Source: DASTCZ01 sp035308165
GTDB lineage: Bacteria; Acidobacteriota; Terriglobia; Acidiferrales; UBA7541
DNA: 64,000 nucleotides
NCBI GenBank assembly: GCA_035308165.1
Contig: DATGHC010000026.1
Location: forward strand, 57,220-121,219
Direction of reading: 5' to 3'
Both the position numbers and the translations under genes were made by a program. The notes beneath the pieces were generated by a model. It saw only the letters and a list, made by a program, of their open reading frames with translations, searched no databases and had not been told where the DNA came from. Position 1 is the first letter of the stretch. The number at the start of each line of letters is the position of its first letter. This document shows positions 1-8,427 of this stretch, piece after piece.

Positions 1-912
1 CGGCCCATCGCCCGCCGTGTTGTCATAAAGATAGGGCACCGACTCGTGCAGGTCGTGCAGCACCTGTGCCTTCCAGTCCACAAAAGTGTTCAGCACATTT
101 TCCGTGAGTTTGAGCGTGACTCCCATCGCGTCGCGGTTGTTGTCATGCGCCACGTAATGTCCCCAATAAACCAGCGGCGGATAGTTGTCCTTGGGGTGCG
201 CCAGATGCCAGCGGTATATATCCACGACGCGGTCGCGGCCATCCACTTCCACCACCGGCGTGATCAACGTAATCACGCGATCGCGAATCTCTCGTATATA
301 AGGACTCTCATCCACCGCCAACCGGTAGGCCAATTCCATCAGCGCCGTCGGTGCGCCGGATTCCGTGGAGTGGATCGTTCCCGTGATGTAATAGACGGGC
401 ACCACCTGATCAACCAGTTTGTCCGCTTCGGCGTCATCAAATTTAATCAACCTGGGATCGGCCAGTTTGCCAAGCTTGTCCTTATTTTCCTGCAGGTGCG
501 CCAGGTTTTGTTCCGATGAAACCGCCACCGCGATCATCTCGCGCCCTTCTTCAGTCTTTCCGATGGAATACACTTTCACTCGTGGGCTTTTCGACTCCAG
601 CAACCGCATGTACTTGTACACTTCCTCAGCGTAGGGAAGAATTCCCGGAGCTCCCGACACATCGCCGAGCACGGCCTCCGGCGTAGGCACGGTCTTCGAG
701 GCAGGCAGATAGTCCACTAGCGGCGAAGTGAAGAAAGGCTCCGTCGTGTACTTCTTAATTTTCGCCGTGTAGGCCTCGTCCACAGCCTGCTTCGGGTCGC
801 GCCCGGGCCAGGTCTCCACCGCCTGTGCGCGCGCGCCGCTCGCGCAAAATAGCCCGCACACAACGAGCCCCACCGCCACGACTGTCTTCGCCGCCAAATT
901 CATCCCTTTCAT
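1..912 (-). CDS. M14-family zinc carboxypeptidase, C-terminus beyond window
   Basis: The 304 codons inside the window encode an N-terminal signal peptide (MKGMNLAAKTVVAVGLVVCG..., cleavage likely after ARAQA) followed by a peptidase M14 domain. GTIHSTESG fits the zinc-binding H-x-x-E motif, and HDNNRDAMG carries the conserved N-R substrate-binding pair. The later zinc His and catalytic Glu lie beyond base 1. The start at 912 follows a GGGGGGACAG Shine-Dalgarno; an ATG at 903 is an alternative. Probably a secreted or periplasmic metallo-carboxypeptidase. Family assignment rests on visible motifs and overall resemblance; the substrate is unknown. Confidence 0.82.
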   Translation of the reverse strand, partial: MKGMNLAAKTVVAVGLVVCGLFCASGARAQAVETWPGRDPKQAVDEAYTAKIKKYTTEPFFTSPLVDYLPASKTVPTPEAVLGDVSGAPGILPYAEEVYKYMRLLESKSPRVKVYSIGKTEEGREMIAVAVSSEQNLAHLQENKDKLGKLADPRLIKFDDAEADKLVDQVVPVYYITGTIHSTESGAPTALMELAYRLAVDESPYIREIRDRVITLITPVVEVDGRDRVVDIYRWHLAHPKDNYPPLVYWGHYVAHDNNRDAMGVTLKLTENVLNTFVDWKAQVLHDLHESVPYLYDNTAGDGP

Positions 913-1072
913 CTGTCCCCCCGTTCAATGAGTGCCTTAAGATCTCGATTCAGATCGCTTCGCCGTTACGCAACGGGAAGCGTCATATCATCCCGCGTAA
1001 ACCCTGTAAAGCCCATCTTCGCAATGCTCGCAAAACAAGCGAAGTGCATGCAACCCCTGGATGAATTCCGAT

Positions 1073-1882
1073 TTATTTCAATTTGAACTGCGAAATATCA
1101 AATGCCGGCTTGGGATACTTCATGCCAAATCCTTCTAGTGTCTGCGCCACAATGCACGACACCGCAAGATTACGAAACCACTTGTGGTTCGCCGGGATGA
1201 TGTACCACGGCGCCTCGGCCGTGCTGCATTTCGCCAGCCCAGCCTCATACGCCTCCACGTACTCATCCCAGAATTTCCTTTCCGCGAAATCCGCCGGCGA
1301 AAGTTTCCATTGATGTGCTGGATCGTCCAGCCGCTCCTGGAACCGTTTTTTCTGCTCGTCCTTGCTGATGTGCAGAAAAAACTTCAGCACCTTAATCCCG
1401 TTTTCAGCCAGCAGCGTTTCAAACACGTTGATCTGTTCATACCGGTTTTCCCATATTTTCCGCGGCACCAGGTTGTGCACGCGGACAACCAGCACGTCTT
1501 CGTAGTACGACCGGTTAAAAATTCCAATTTGGCCGCGCGACGGAACGGCTAGGTGCGCCCGCCACAGAAAATCATGCTCGGCCTCTTCATGGGAAGGTAC
1601 TTTGAACGACGTCACGCGGCATCCCTGCGGGTTCACGCCCGACATCACGTGGCGTATTGTCCCGTCCTTGCCCGCTGCATCCAAGCCCTGCAACACGATC
1701 AAGAGCGCATGTTTATTTTCCGCATACAGCAGTTCCTGCAAGGTATCGAGCCGCTTCAGGTTTTTCTCCAGCAGGTCTTTTGTTTTGGAGTCTTTGCTGT
1801 AGCCAAGCGTCTCGTCTGGATCAAATTTCGACAGCCGCACCTTCTTCCCAGGCTGCACCATCAATTTCTTCGCAAAATCCAT
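1073..1882 (-). CDS. ppk2: Polyphosphate kinase 2 family phosphotransferase
   Basis: A cytoplasmic 269-aa enzyme of the PPK2 family, which transfers phosphate between polyphosphate and nucleotides (here probably ADP or AMP). Walker A GLDAAGKDG is at about residues 66-74 and the lid/Walker B region IFNRSYYEDVLV follows. FFLHISKDEQKKRF and the DPAHQWKLSPADF stretch are typical of single-domain PPK2 proteins. I chose the ATG at 1882 because GAGAGG lies just upstream; an in-frame ATG at 1909 would add nine residues without a comparable ribosome site. It diverges from the D-aminoacylase-like gene at 2125. Whether it belongs to the ADP, AMP or dual-specificity class cannot be settled by eye. Confidence 0.9.
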   Translation of the reverse strand: MDFAKKLMVQPGKKVRLSKFDPDETLGYSKDSKTKDLLEKNLKRLDTLQELLYAENKHALLIVLQGLDAAGKDGTIRHVMSGVNPQGCRVTSFKVPSHEEAEHDFLWRAHLAVPSRGQIGIFNRSYYEDVLVVRVHNLVPRKIWENRYEQINVFETLLAENGIKVLKFFLHISKDEQKKRFQERLDDPAHQWKLSPADFAERKFWDEYVEAYEAGLAKCSTAEAPWYIIPANHKWFRNLAVSCIVAQTLEGFGMKYPKPAFDISQFKLK

Positions 1883-2124
1883 TTCTGCCTCTCTCTTCGC
1901 CCGTCGCATTCCACCGCGAGCATATCAGGAACTCGCACTCACAAAAATGCCAATGTAGCTCAACTCCGGCGTGCCCTATGCGGGGACTGATTTGTTTCTC
2001 GCTCATTTCTCATCGAATATTTCTTGCCTCGCCCAAATTGGCGATGTAAAAGAGTCCGCATCCCAATTCGTTGACTCAGAAGCGCTTGTTTTGTTGGGAT
2101 GCACTCCGGGAGTGGGAGGCGAGG

Positions 2125-3834
2125 ATGTTCAATCGCATGGTGTTCGGCCTTTGTTTGGTTTGCGTTTTTCAGTTTGCCTCAACATCCTGGAATTCGCCCG
2201 CCGCCCCGCAATCCGCCCCGCAGCAACCGTTCGATGTCATCATCCTCAACGGCCACATCCTCGACGGCACCGGCTCGCCCTGGTATTCCGGCGATATCGG
2301 CATTCGCGATGGCCGCATCGCAGCAATCGGGAACCTCGCCAACTCCTCCGCCAAGCGCACCATAGACGCACGCGGCCTGACCGTCGCCCCCGGCTTTATT
2401 GACATGCTGGGCCAATCGGAATTGACCATCCTCGTCAATCCACATCTCCCCTCTAAGATCTATCAAGGCATCACCACGGAAATTACCGGTGAAGGATCAT
2501 CCGCCGCGCCTCAGACTGGCGCCACTCTTGACCAGGATCGCCAGCAATACGATCACTACCAGCTCAATCCCGATTGGAAGACCTTTCGCGAATATTTTGC
2601 CCGCCTGGAGAAGCAGGGAATGGGGATCAATATGGCTAGCTACGTTGGCGCCACACAAATTCGCAAGGTCGTTATTGGAGACGATGACCGTGCCCCCACT
2701 CCCGCCGAACTGGAGCAGATGAAATCGCTTGTCCGCCAGGCAATGGAACAGGGGGCACGCGGAGTTTCCACCTCGCTTCAATATCCACCTGCGCCGTACG
2801 CATCTACGGAGGAGTTGATCGCTTTGGCCGCTGAAAGCGCCAAGCACGGCGGCATCTATGCGACTCACATGCGCACCGAAGGCGATGGAATTATGTCTGC
2901 GCTCGATGAGGTGGCCCGCATCGCTCGTGAAGCGCACACGCCGGTGGAAATATGGCACTTAAAAGTCGGTGGAGTTGCAAACTGGGGCCGCATGCCGGAA
3001 GTGGTCAAATTCATAGACGATGCCCGGGCATCGGGGCTGGACATCGAAGCGGACACCTATGCTTACACCGCTTGGAACAATTCGCTTTCCGCCTTCGCGC
3101 CTCCCTGGGCTCATGATGGTGGCGCCGATAAGCTCATCGAGCGTCTCAAGGATCCCGCAACTCGCGCCAGAATACGAAACGATATGATGACTCCGAATAC
3201 GGCCTGGGATGATGAGTGGCGCGAAATTCCCGGACCGGACGCGATCCTTGTCAGCTCCGTCCTCAATCCCAAACTGCTCTCGCTTCAGGGCAAAACAATT
3301 TCTGAGATCGCCAAATTGTGGAACAAGGACCCCATCGACACCATATTCGACCTGCTGATTCAGGATCACGCAAGTACATACGTTTCTGTTTTCGCCATGC
3401 AGGAAAACGACGTCGCACTGGCTCTGAAGCAACCCTGGGTTTCAGTCGACAATGATTCTTCGGGGACCTCTCCGGAGGGAATCCTCGGTGAGGATCATCC
3501 GCACCCTCGAGCTTACGGCACCTTTCCTCGCATTCTCAGCAAGTTTGTCCGGGATGAAAAACTCTTGACCCTGCCCGAAGCCATCCGAAAATTCACTTCG
3601 CTCCCGGCCCAACGGATGAGGATTGCGGATCGCGGCGTCCTGAAGGCCGGCTTGTGGGCAGACATCGTGGTTTTCGATCCCGCCACGATACATGACCTCG
3701 CTACCTTCGAGAATCCGAGTCAACTATCAGTGGGAATGAAGTACGTGATGGTCAACGGCGCTCTCGTGATTGACGATGGCAAAATGACCAACGCGCTTCC
3801 AGGTAAGGTTCTCCGCGGCCCCGGATACCACTGA
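2125..3834 (+). CDS. Secreted D-aminoacylase-like amidohydrolase
   Basis: A 569-aa protein with a signal peptide (MFNRMVFGLCLVCVFQFAS) and an amidohydrolase fold of the N-acyl-D-amino-acid deacylase type. Visible family motifs are FDVIILNGHILDGTG at the start of the beta-sandwich, YATHMRTEG and EIWHLKVGG (later metal/active-site His), and a late Asp region with EDHPHPRAYGTFPRIL. Oddly, the usual GFID-x-H-x-H metal motif is GFIDMLGQSE (residues 90-99), so both histidines are replaced (L and Q), and the usual Cys of the TG-x-C region is missing (EITGEGSS). The start at 2125 is preceded by GGGAGGCGAGG. It is convergent with, and paralogous to, the C-terminal half of the next gene. Hydrolytic activity is inferred from family only. 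Confidence 0.82.
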   Translation: MFNRMVFGLCLVCVFQFASTSWNSPAAPQSAPQQPFDVIILNGHILDGTGSPWYSGDIGIRDGRIAAIGNLANSSAKRTIDARGLTVAPGFIDMLGQSELTILVNPHLPSKIYQGITTEITGEGSSAAPQTGATLDQDRQQYDHYQLNPDWKTFREYFARLEKQGMGINMASYVGATQIRKVVIGDDDRAPTPAELEQMKSLVRQAMEQGARGVSTSLQYPPAPYASTEELIALAAESAKHGGIYATHMRTEGDGIMSALDEVARIAREAHTPVEIWHLKVGGVANWGRMPEVVKFIDDARASGLDIEADTYAYTAWNNSLSAFAPPWAHDGGADKLIERLKDPATRARIRNDMMTPNTAWDDEWREIPGPDAILVSSVLNPKLLSLQGKTISEIAKLWNKDPIDTIFDLLIQDHASTYVSVFAMQENDVALALKQPWVSVDNDSSGTSPEGILGEDHPHPRAYGTFPRILSKFVRDEKLLTLPEAIRKFTSLPAQRMRIADRGVLKAGLWADIVVFDPATIHDLATFENPSQLSVGMKYVMVNGALVIDDGKMTNALPGKVLRGPGYH

Positions 3835-3874
3835 ATGAATTGATTTCTTTTATTTCAATACACTCCCAATAATT

Positions 3875-6800
3875 TCAGTGCGAGACTGTCGCCTCGTCCG
3901 TCGCGCCTTTCCATCCTGGCCCGCGAAGCCCAACTCCCGCCTTCACTCCCGTCAATCTCCCTTTCTCAAACTCCACCTGCCCGTTCACCAGCACGAGGGC
4001 CACACCCTCGGATAGCTGTCCGGGTTTTGTGTATGTTGCGTGGTCAATAATTTTCGCAGGGTCAAAGATGGTGATATCTGCGAAGAATCCTGTCCTCAAC
4101 ATTCCGCGATCCACCAGATGCTCTCTCTCCGCCGGCAGGGAAGTGATCTTCCGCACTGCCTGCTCCATCGGCATCATTTTCAGGTCTCTTGAATAATGGC
4201 CCAGGAACTTCGGCATAGACCCCCACGTCCGCGGGTGGTCGTGCGGCCCATAGAGCGGCCCATCCAGCGACTCCTCTCCCGCGTCCAGTCCGATGCTCGT
4301 CCACTGCTGCGAAAGCCCCGTTTTCAAATCCAGCTCACTGGCAATGAAATAAAGCGCGCCTGTCTGCAGGTTGTCCGCGATAACGAAATCCATCAGCGCG
4401 TCAATCGGCGGCTTCTTCATGGTCGCGGCCATTTCCGCCACGGTTTTCCCCTCAAATTTCTTCAGGTCTGGATTGATCACCGTGGCGATCATCACTCCGC
4501 CCGCCCCACCCGCGGCCAGATACAAGTTCTCCCAGTCTGTGTGGCTCACCGCCATCTCCACGCGAATGCGGCTGCGCACAGCCGGTTCCTTCAGCCGCTC
4601 CAGCATTTTCACCGGACCTCCCACGGCCACCCACGGAGGCAGTGCGGAAGAAAGCGCCGTCGCTCCGGCTAGATAGGGATACATATCCGCCGCCACTTCC
4701 ACGCCCGATTTGCGCGCATCCTCAATCTTCTTCACCACCAGCGGCATCTGTCCCCAGCGGTCCTTCCCGGCCACCTTCAAATGGAATATCTCCACCGGCA
4801 AATGCCCCTCGCGTCCGATGCGGATCGCTTCGTCCATTGCCGCCATTTCCGTTCGGCCTTCGCTGCGCATATGGGTGGCGTAAATCCCGCCATATTTCCC
4901 CGCGACTTGCGCCAACGCGATCAACTCCTCAGTCTTGGCAAAGTGTCCGGGGGGATAAATCAGCGCCGTGGAAAGCCCCATGGCGCCCTGTCGCATCGCC
5001 GACTCCACATATGTCTTCATTGTCTCTAATTCTTTTGCCGTGGGCGCACGGTCCGCATCCCCCAGCACTGCTTCACGAACCTGTGCCGCGCCAACATAAG
5101 TTCCCAGATTGAGCGGCGTCCCCGACTTCTCCAGCCGTTGCAAATATCCGTCCAAATCACTCCAGTCCACGGTCACGTGGTAATGCGCCAAAAATGGCTT
5201 GAGCGGCGCCATCGTCAAATCATTTTGCGGGGCAATGCTCCCACCCTCGCCCGTAATTTCCGTGGTGATCCCCTGTGACAGCTTGCTCAGCGCCCGGTTA
5301 TCAATCATCAGTGACATTTCCGACTGTCCCAACATGTCAATAAATCCTGGCGACACAACCATCCCCGTCGCGTCGATCACTCGCTTGGCACGCGCGCCGG
5401 ATAATTTCCCAATGGCCGCGATTCGGTTTCCACGAATTGCCACATCGCCCGAATGCCAGGGATTTCCGCTCCCATCCATGATTCGTCCATTGCGGATCAA
5501 TACGTCGTATTCCCCCTCCGCCGCTGACCCCTCACTTTTCGGCGCATCGTAAGCCGCTGCAGCTATTTCTCCCAGAGCCTGCCCCACAATTTTATTCGCC
5601 GCCTCGGGAAGGTCCCGCGGCACTGTCACGTGATTCGCATAAATTGCGAACGCCAGGTGTTCGTTATTCGCCGTGGTGATGTATCCCGCCAACCCCTTGC
5701 CCGTAACCATTAGCGTTTTCGTCAGCGCATTAAACGCGCCGAAGGTCCCGGTCTTCGCGTGTACGCTTCCCGCCGCAGGTGAATTCGGCTGGATGTTCCA
5801 CAGCGTCCCATCTTTCCCGAGTACCGGAAGCGCGTTATAAAACACGGGATAGTCCGGCCTCTTCGACCAATACGCCAGATATTTCACAATAAAGTCCGGC
5901 GCGAAATATGCCGATTGCGCACCGCCCGCTCCATCCGCTTGCGACGCACCGCCCAAATCCAGCCCCGCCTTAGTCAAAAAATCCCGTTCCGCGTCAAACC
6001 CTGCCTGTTCCGCATCTGCTCCCAGTTTGTGCGCCACCAACGAGCCCACCATTGCCGGAGTCATGCTCGCATGCAGATTCTGGCTCACCTTCAGCGTCAC
6101 CTTGACTTCTTCGGAAAGCGGCGGCGATACATGCTCGGCCACCACGTTTTCCTCTTTGTAGGCTTCCGCCAATGTCGCAAAATTGGCTTTCTCCGCCGCC
6201 GCCCGCGGCTCCGCGGTTATCCCTTTCTCGCGCAATGCCTCGGTCAGCACAATCTCTGCGTATCGGCTCGGCTCCGGCACCTTGTACGAATAAAGTATGC
6301 TCGGCCCGCCCATCGGCATCGTCCCCGAAAGGATCAGCGTATGTGTCCCCTCCGGCGACGCTTCATCCGAATTGACTCGCACCATCGGTTGCGAATCCGC
6401 CGTACCCGTTTTTATTTGCGAAAGAAATCGTACGTAACTCGTCCGTGGCGAGAAATCCATTGTCGCCGGGGAATCCACTACCTCTCCCGGAGTCACCGTA
6501 AAATCAACCAAATTATCATTCACGGAAATCGGCGAAATAATCGCTCCAGTTCCCAGTTCACGCGCCCCTTCGCGGAACAAAGACGCGTCCACTATCACGT
6601 GCCCTTCAATCTTCTTAATTCCATGCGCTGTAATTTGCGTCGCAAATTCACGGATCACCATTAGCGGATCCCCCGGCACCGCCTTTGTGTCCGGACTCCC
6701 CGCATACGAGTGATCTTCATTCGTGTACCCCATCGTCCCGTCGGGTTGTATTCGCCCACTCAGGTTTGGATCCCCGCTCCCCACCAGCACTAAGTCGCCC

Positions 6801-7162
6801 TTCAGCGTCCCCTCCGCATCAATCGGCCCCGTGCGATACACCCGCGTATGAAACCGGTAATCTGCGCCTAGCAGCGCCAGCGCCGTCCCCTCCGTCAACA
6901 GCTTTGTAGTCGAACCGGGCGTGAACAGCTTGTCCGCTGCATGCGTGTAAATCGGCTTGCCCGTCTCCAGCGAATAAAACTCAATTCCAAAGCTTGCGTA
7001 TTTGAATTCCGGCCGCGCCATGATTTTCGCAATCCGCGCCGCAAGCGAATCACTCCCATTTGTCGCGGAATTCGCGCCCGGCGATTGCGCCAGCACAGCC
7101 CCGGTCATCAATGCAAGGATCACTCCAACCCTGCCCACGCCTCCAAGCACGCGCAATAACAT
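3875..7162 (-). CDS. Fusion: PBP4-type D,D-carboxypeptidase + D-aminoacylase-like domain
   Basis: A 1095-aa two-domain exported protein. Residues 1-26 are a signal peptide. About residues 40-545 form a peptidase S13 (DacB/PBP4) domain with S-x-x-K as STTK (84-87), S-x-N as SVN, and KTG in HAKTGTF. From about 550 to the end is an amidohydrolase domain paralogous to the product of 2125..3834, with the same GFIDMLGQSE substitution of H-x-H. The fusion suggests that D-amino acids or D-acyl products freed from peptidoglycan are processed by the second domain; that is inference. The start at 7162 has AGGGG about 8 nt upstream; an in-frame ATG at 7207 is possible. The two domains are usually separate proteins. 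Confidence 0.85.
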   Translation of the reverse strand: MLLRVLGGVGRVGVILALMTGAVLAQSPGANSATNGSDSLAARIAKIMARPEFKYASFGIEFYSLETGKPIYTHAADKLFTPGSTTKLLTEGTALALLGADYRFHTRVYRTGPIDAEGTLKGDLVLVGSGDPNLSGRIQPDGTMGYTNEDHSYAGSPDTKAVPGDPLMVIREFATQITAHGIKKIEGHVIVDASLFREGARELGTGAIISPISVNDNLVDFTVTPGEVVDSPATMDFSPRTSYVRFLSQIKTGTADSQPMVRVNSDEASPEGTHTLILSGTMPMGGPSILYSYKVPEPSRYAEIVLTEALREKGITAEPRAAAEKANFATLAEAYKEENVVAEHVSPPLSEEVKVTLKVSQNLHASMTPAMVGSLVAHKLGADAEQAGFDAERDFLTKAGLDLGGASQADGAGGAQSAYFAPDFIVKYLAYWSKRPDYPVFYNALPVLGKDGTLWNIQPNSPAAGSVHAKTGTFGAFNALTKTLMVTGKGLAGYITTANNEHLAFAIYANHVTVPRDLPEAANKIVGQALGEIAAAAYDAPKSEGSAAEGEYDVLIRNGRIMDGSGNPWHSGDVAIRGNRIAAIGKLSGARAKRVIDATGMVVSPGFIDMLGQSEMSLMIDNRALSKLSQGITTEITGEGGSIAPQNDLTMAPLKPFLAHYHVTVDWSDLDGYLQRLEKSGTPLNLGTYVGAAQVREAVLGDADRAPTAKELETMKTYVESAMRQGAMGLSTALIYPPGHFAKTEELIALAQVAGKYGGIYATHMRSEGRTEMAAMDEAIRIGREGHLPVEIFHLKVAGKDRWGQMPLVVKKIEDARKSGVEVAADMYPYLAGATALSSALPPWVAVGGPVKMLERLKEPAVRSRIRVEMAVSHTDWENLYLAAGGAGGVMIATVINPDLKKFEGKTVAEMAATMKKPPIDALMDFVIADNLQTGALYFIASELDLKTGLSQQWTSIGLDAGEESLDGPLYGPHDHPRTWGSMPKFLGHYSRDLKMMPMEQAVRKITSLPAEREHLVDRGMLRTGFFADITIFDPAKIIDHATYTKPGQLSEGVALVLVNGQVEFEKGRLTGVKAGVGLRGPGWKGATDEATVSH

Positions 7163-7515
7163 TCTGTACGCCCCTGTCGTGGATTTACCTGCTCCTGCCG
7201 ACCCCATTAATTATGCCGCTGATTGTATCCCCGCTTGCCGCACCGCCACAGTCTTTTGCGTGATGGCTGCCTGATTCGTAAGGTCAGGCCCGCGGCCCGC
7301 ACCAGATAATTCGCTGTTCTCACGCCTTCCTGCGTACCATTCGCACTATCCAAAGTGGAAATCTTATTCCACAAATTCCTACTGTCCCAAGACTGTCCGC
7401 CCGTCCAGTAGTTTCTGACCACTTCTTTTCTTAAGCTCCCCTCACAGCCGTTGGAGCTTTCTGGGGTGGGATTCCGCGGTCACCACCCCAATTCTTCCAT
7501 CGCCGGGGAGGCGCC
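7163..7515. other. Divergent intergenic region, no gene seen
   Basis: About 350 bp between the leftward fusion gene and the rightward TPR gene. Short open frames here lack ribosome sites and recognisable protein features. It must hold promoters for both genes, but I see no clear consensus boxes. Confidence 0.5.
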
Positions 7516-8007
7516 ATGCTCGATACAGAAGCGTTTGCCGAGTTCCGCAAGGCCCTCGGTTATCTGCGGGACGGCAGTCCCGACGACGCACTGCCGCACA
7601 TTCGTCGCGCCACTGAACTCGAAGAGCACAATCCTTTTTATCGTTCCTATCTGGGCGTCACTCTTGCGCGCTCCGAAAAAAAATGGGCCGAGGCTGAGAT
7701 GCTTTGCGATAAGGCCCTGCGCATGAAGCGCGATCAGCCCCAGCTTTATCTCAACCTCGCCGAAGTCTACGTCGCGTCCGGCCGCCGCCAGGATGCCCTC
7801 GAAACTCTGTATATGGGGATCCGCTACGCTCAGCGCGATCGGCGCTTGGGGGAGATGCTCAGCACGCTTTCCACACGTCGGCCACCCGTGTTCACGTTCC
7901 TGGATCGCCATCACTTCCTAAACAGGAGCGTTGGCATGTGGCGGCACCGCATTTTCAAATTGTTGGAAAACGGTTCCAGTACAACCGCAACCGAAGGGGT
8001 TCGTTAA
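7516..8007 (+). CDS. Small TPR-repeat protein
   Basis: A 163-aa cytoplasmic protein without signal peptide. Tandem tetratricopeptide-like helices cover residues ~5-115, with the pattern ALGYLRDGSPDDALPHIRRATELEEHNPFYRSYLG, then AEAEMLCDKALRMKRDQPQLYLNLAEVYVASGRRQDALETL. The C-terminal ~50 residues are basic and unrelated to TPRs (FLDRHHFLNRSVGMWRHRIF). GGGGAGG precedes the ATG. A long hairpin follows the stop codon. Probably a protein-protein adaptor; the partner is unknown. Confidence 0.85.
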   Translation: MLDTEAFAEFRKALGYLRDGSPDDALPHIRRATELEEHNPFYRSYLGVTLARSEKKWAEAEMLCDKALRMKRDQPQLYLNLAEVYVASGRRQDALETLYMGIRYAQRDRRLGEMLSTLSTRRPPVFTFLDRHHFLNRSVGMWRHRIFKLLENGSSTTATEGVR

Positions 8008-8014
8008 CAATCTA

Positions 8015-8061
8015 GTCTAAAGAGGGGCGCTGGGCTGTCGCACCCGCGCCCCTCTTTAGAC
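8015..8061 (+). terminator. 16-bp perfect hairpin after TPR gene
   Basis: Arms 8015-8030 and 8046-8061 are perfect reverse complements (GTCTAAAGAGGGGCGC and its complement) around a 15-nt loop. It begins 8 bp after the stop codon of the TPR gene. There is no long T-run behind it, so it may terminate transcription or protect the mRNA 3' end. Confidence 0.6.
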
Positions 8062-8092
8062 CTCTACCTCTTAATCGAGTTTGCTGTAACCT

Positions 8093-8148
8093 CAAGGCGA
8101 GCCGCCACCGTACTCCACTCCGGTGTCAGGCTCGCCTTGTCGTTTTCC
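8093..8148 (+). terminator. Second hairpin with T-rich tail
   Basis: Arms 8093-8103 (CAAGGCGAGCC) and 8129-8139 (GGCTCGCCTTG) are perfect complements with a 25-nt loop, followed by TCGTTTTCCTTT. Likely an intrinsic terminator that insulates the downstream tRNA gene. Confidence 0.55.
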
Positions 8149-8266
8149 TTTCGCCAAATTGACCCCGGTCCACACTGCCTTCTCCGCGCCTCTGCGTTGA
8201 GTTTGGTTCCCTCGAGTTTTCCCCCCATTGTCCCCACCCCAAATCCTATGCTACTGTTTCCTCAGA

Positions 8267-8340
8267 GCGGGCGTAGTTCAATGGTAGAATGAGAGCTTCC
8301 CAAGCTTTAGACGTGGGTTCGATTCCCATCGCCCGCTCCA
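8267..8340 (+). tRNA. tRNA-Gly (anticodon CCC)
   Basis: A 74-nt cloverleaf. The acceptor stem is GCGGGCG/CGCCCGC, the D-arm begins GTTCAATGG, the anticodon stem is AGAGC/GCTTT with loop TTCCCAA (anticodon CCC), the T-arm is GTGGGTTCGATTCCCAT, the discriminator is T, and CCA is encoded. It stands alone between the hairpins and the beta-lactamase-like gene. Confidence 0.96.
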
Positions 8341-8427
8341 GATTGCCTATTTTCGTCGGCTCCCCAACCACTCGATCTCCCAGTCCAGGTCAGTCCACTC
8401 GTTGGGGGTCCTGATCAATGCTGCGGC

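Noticed and set aside
7207..7422. 71-aa leftward frame upstream of the fusion gene
   Set aside because: Low protein character and no ribosome site; lies in the divergent promoter region.
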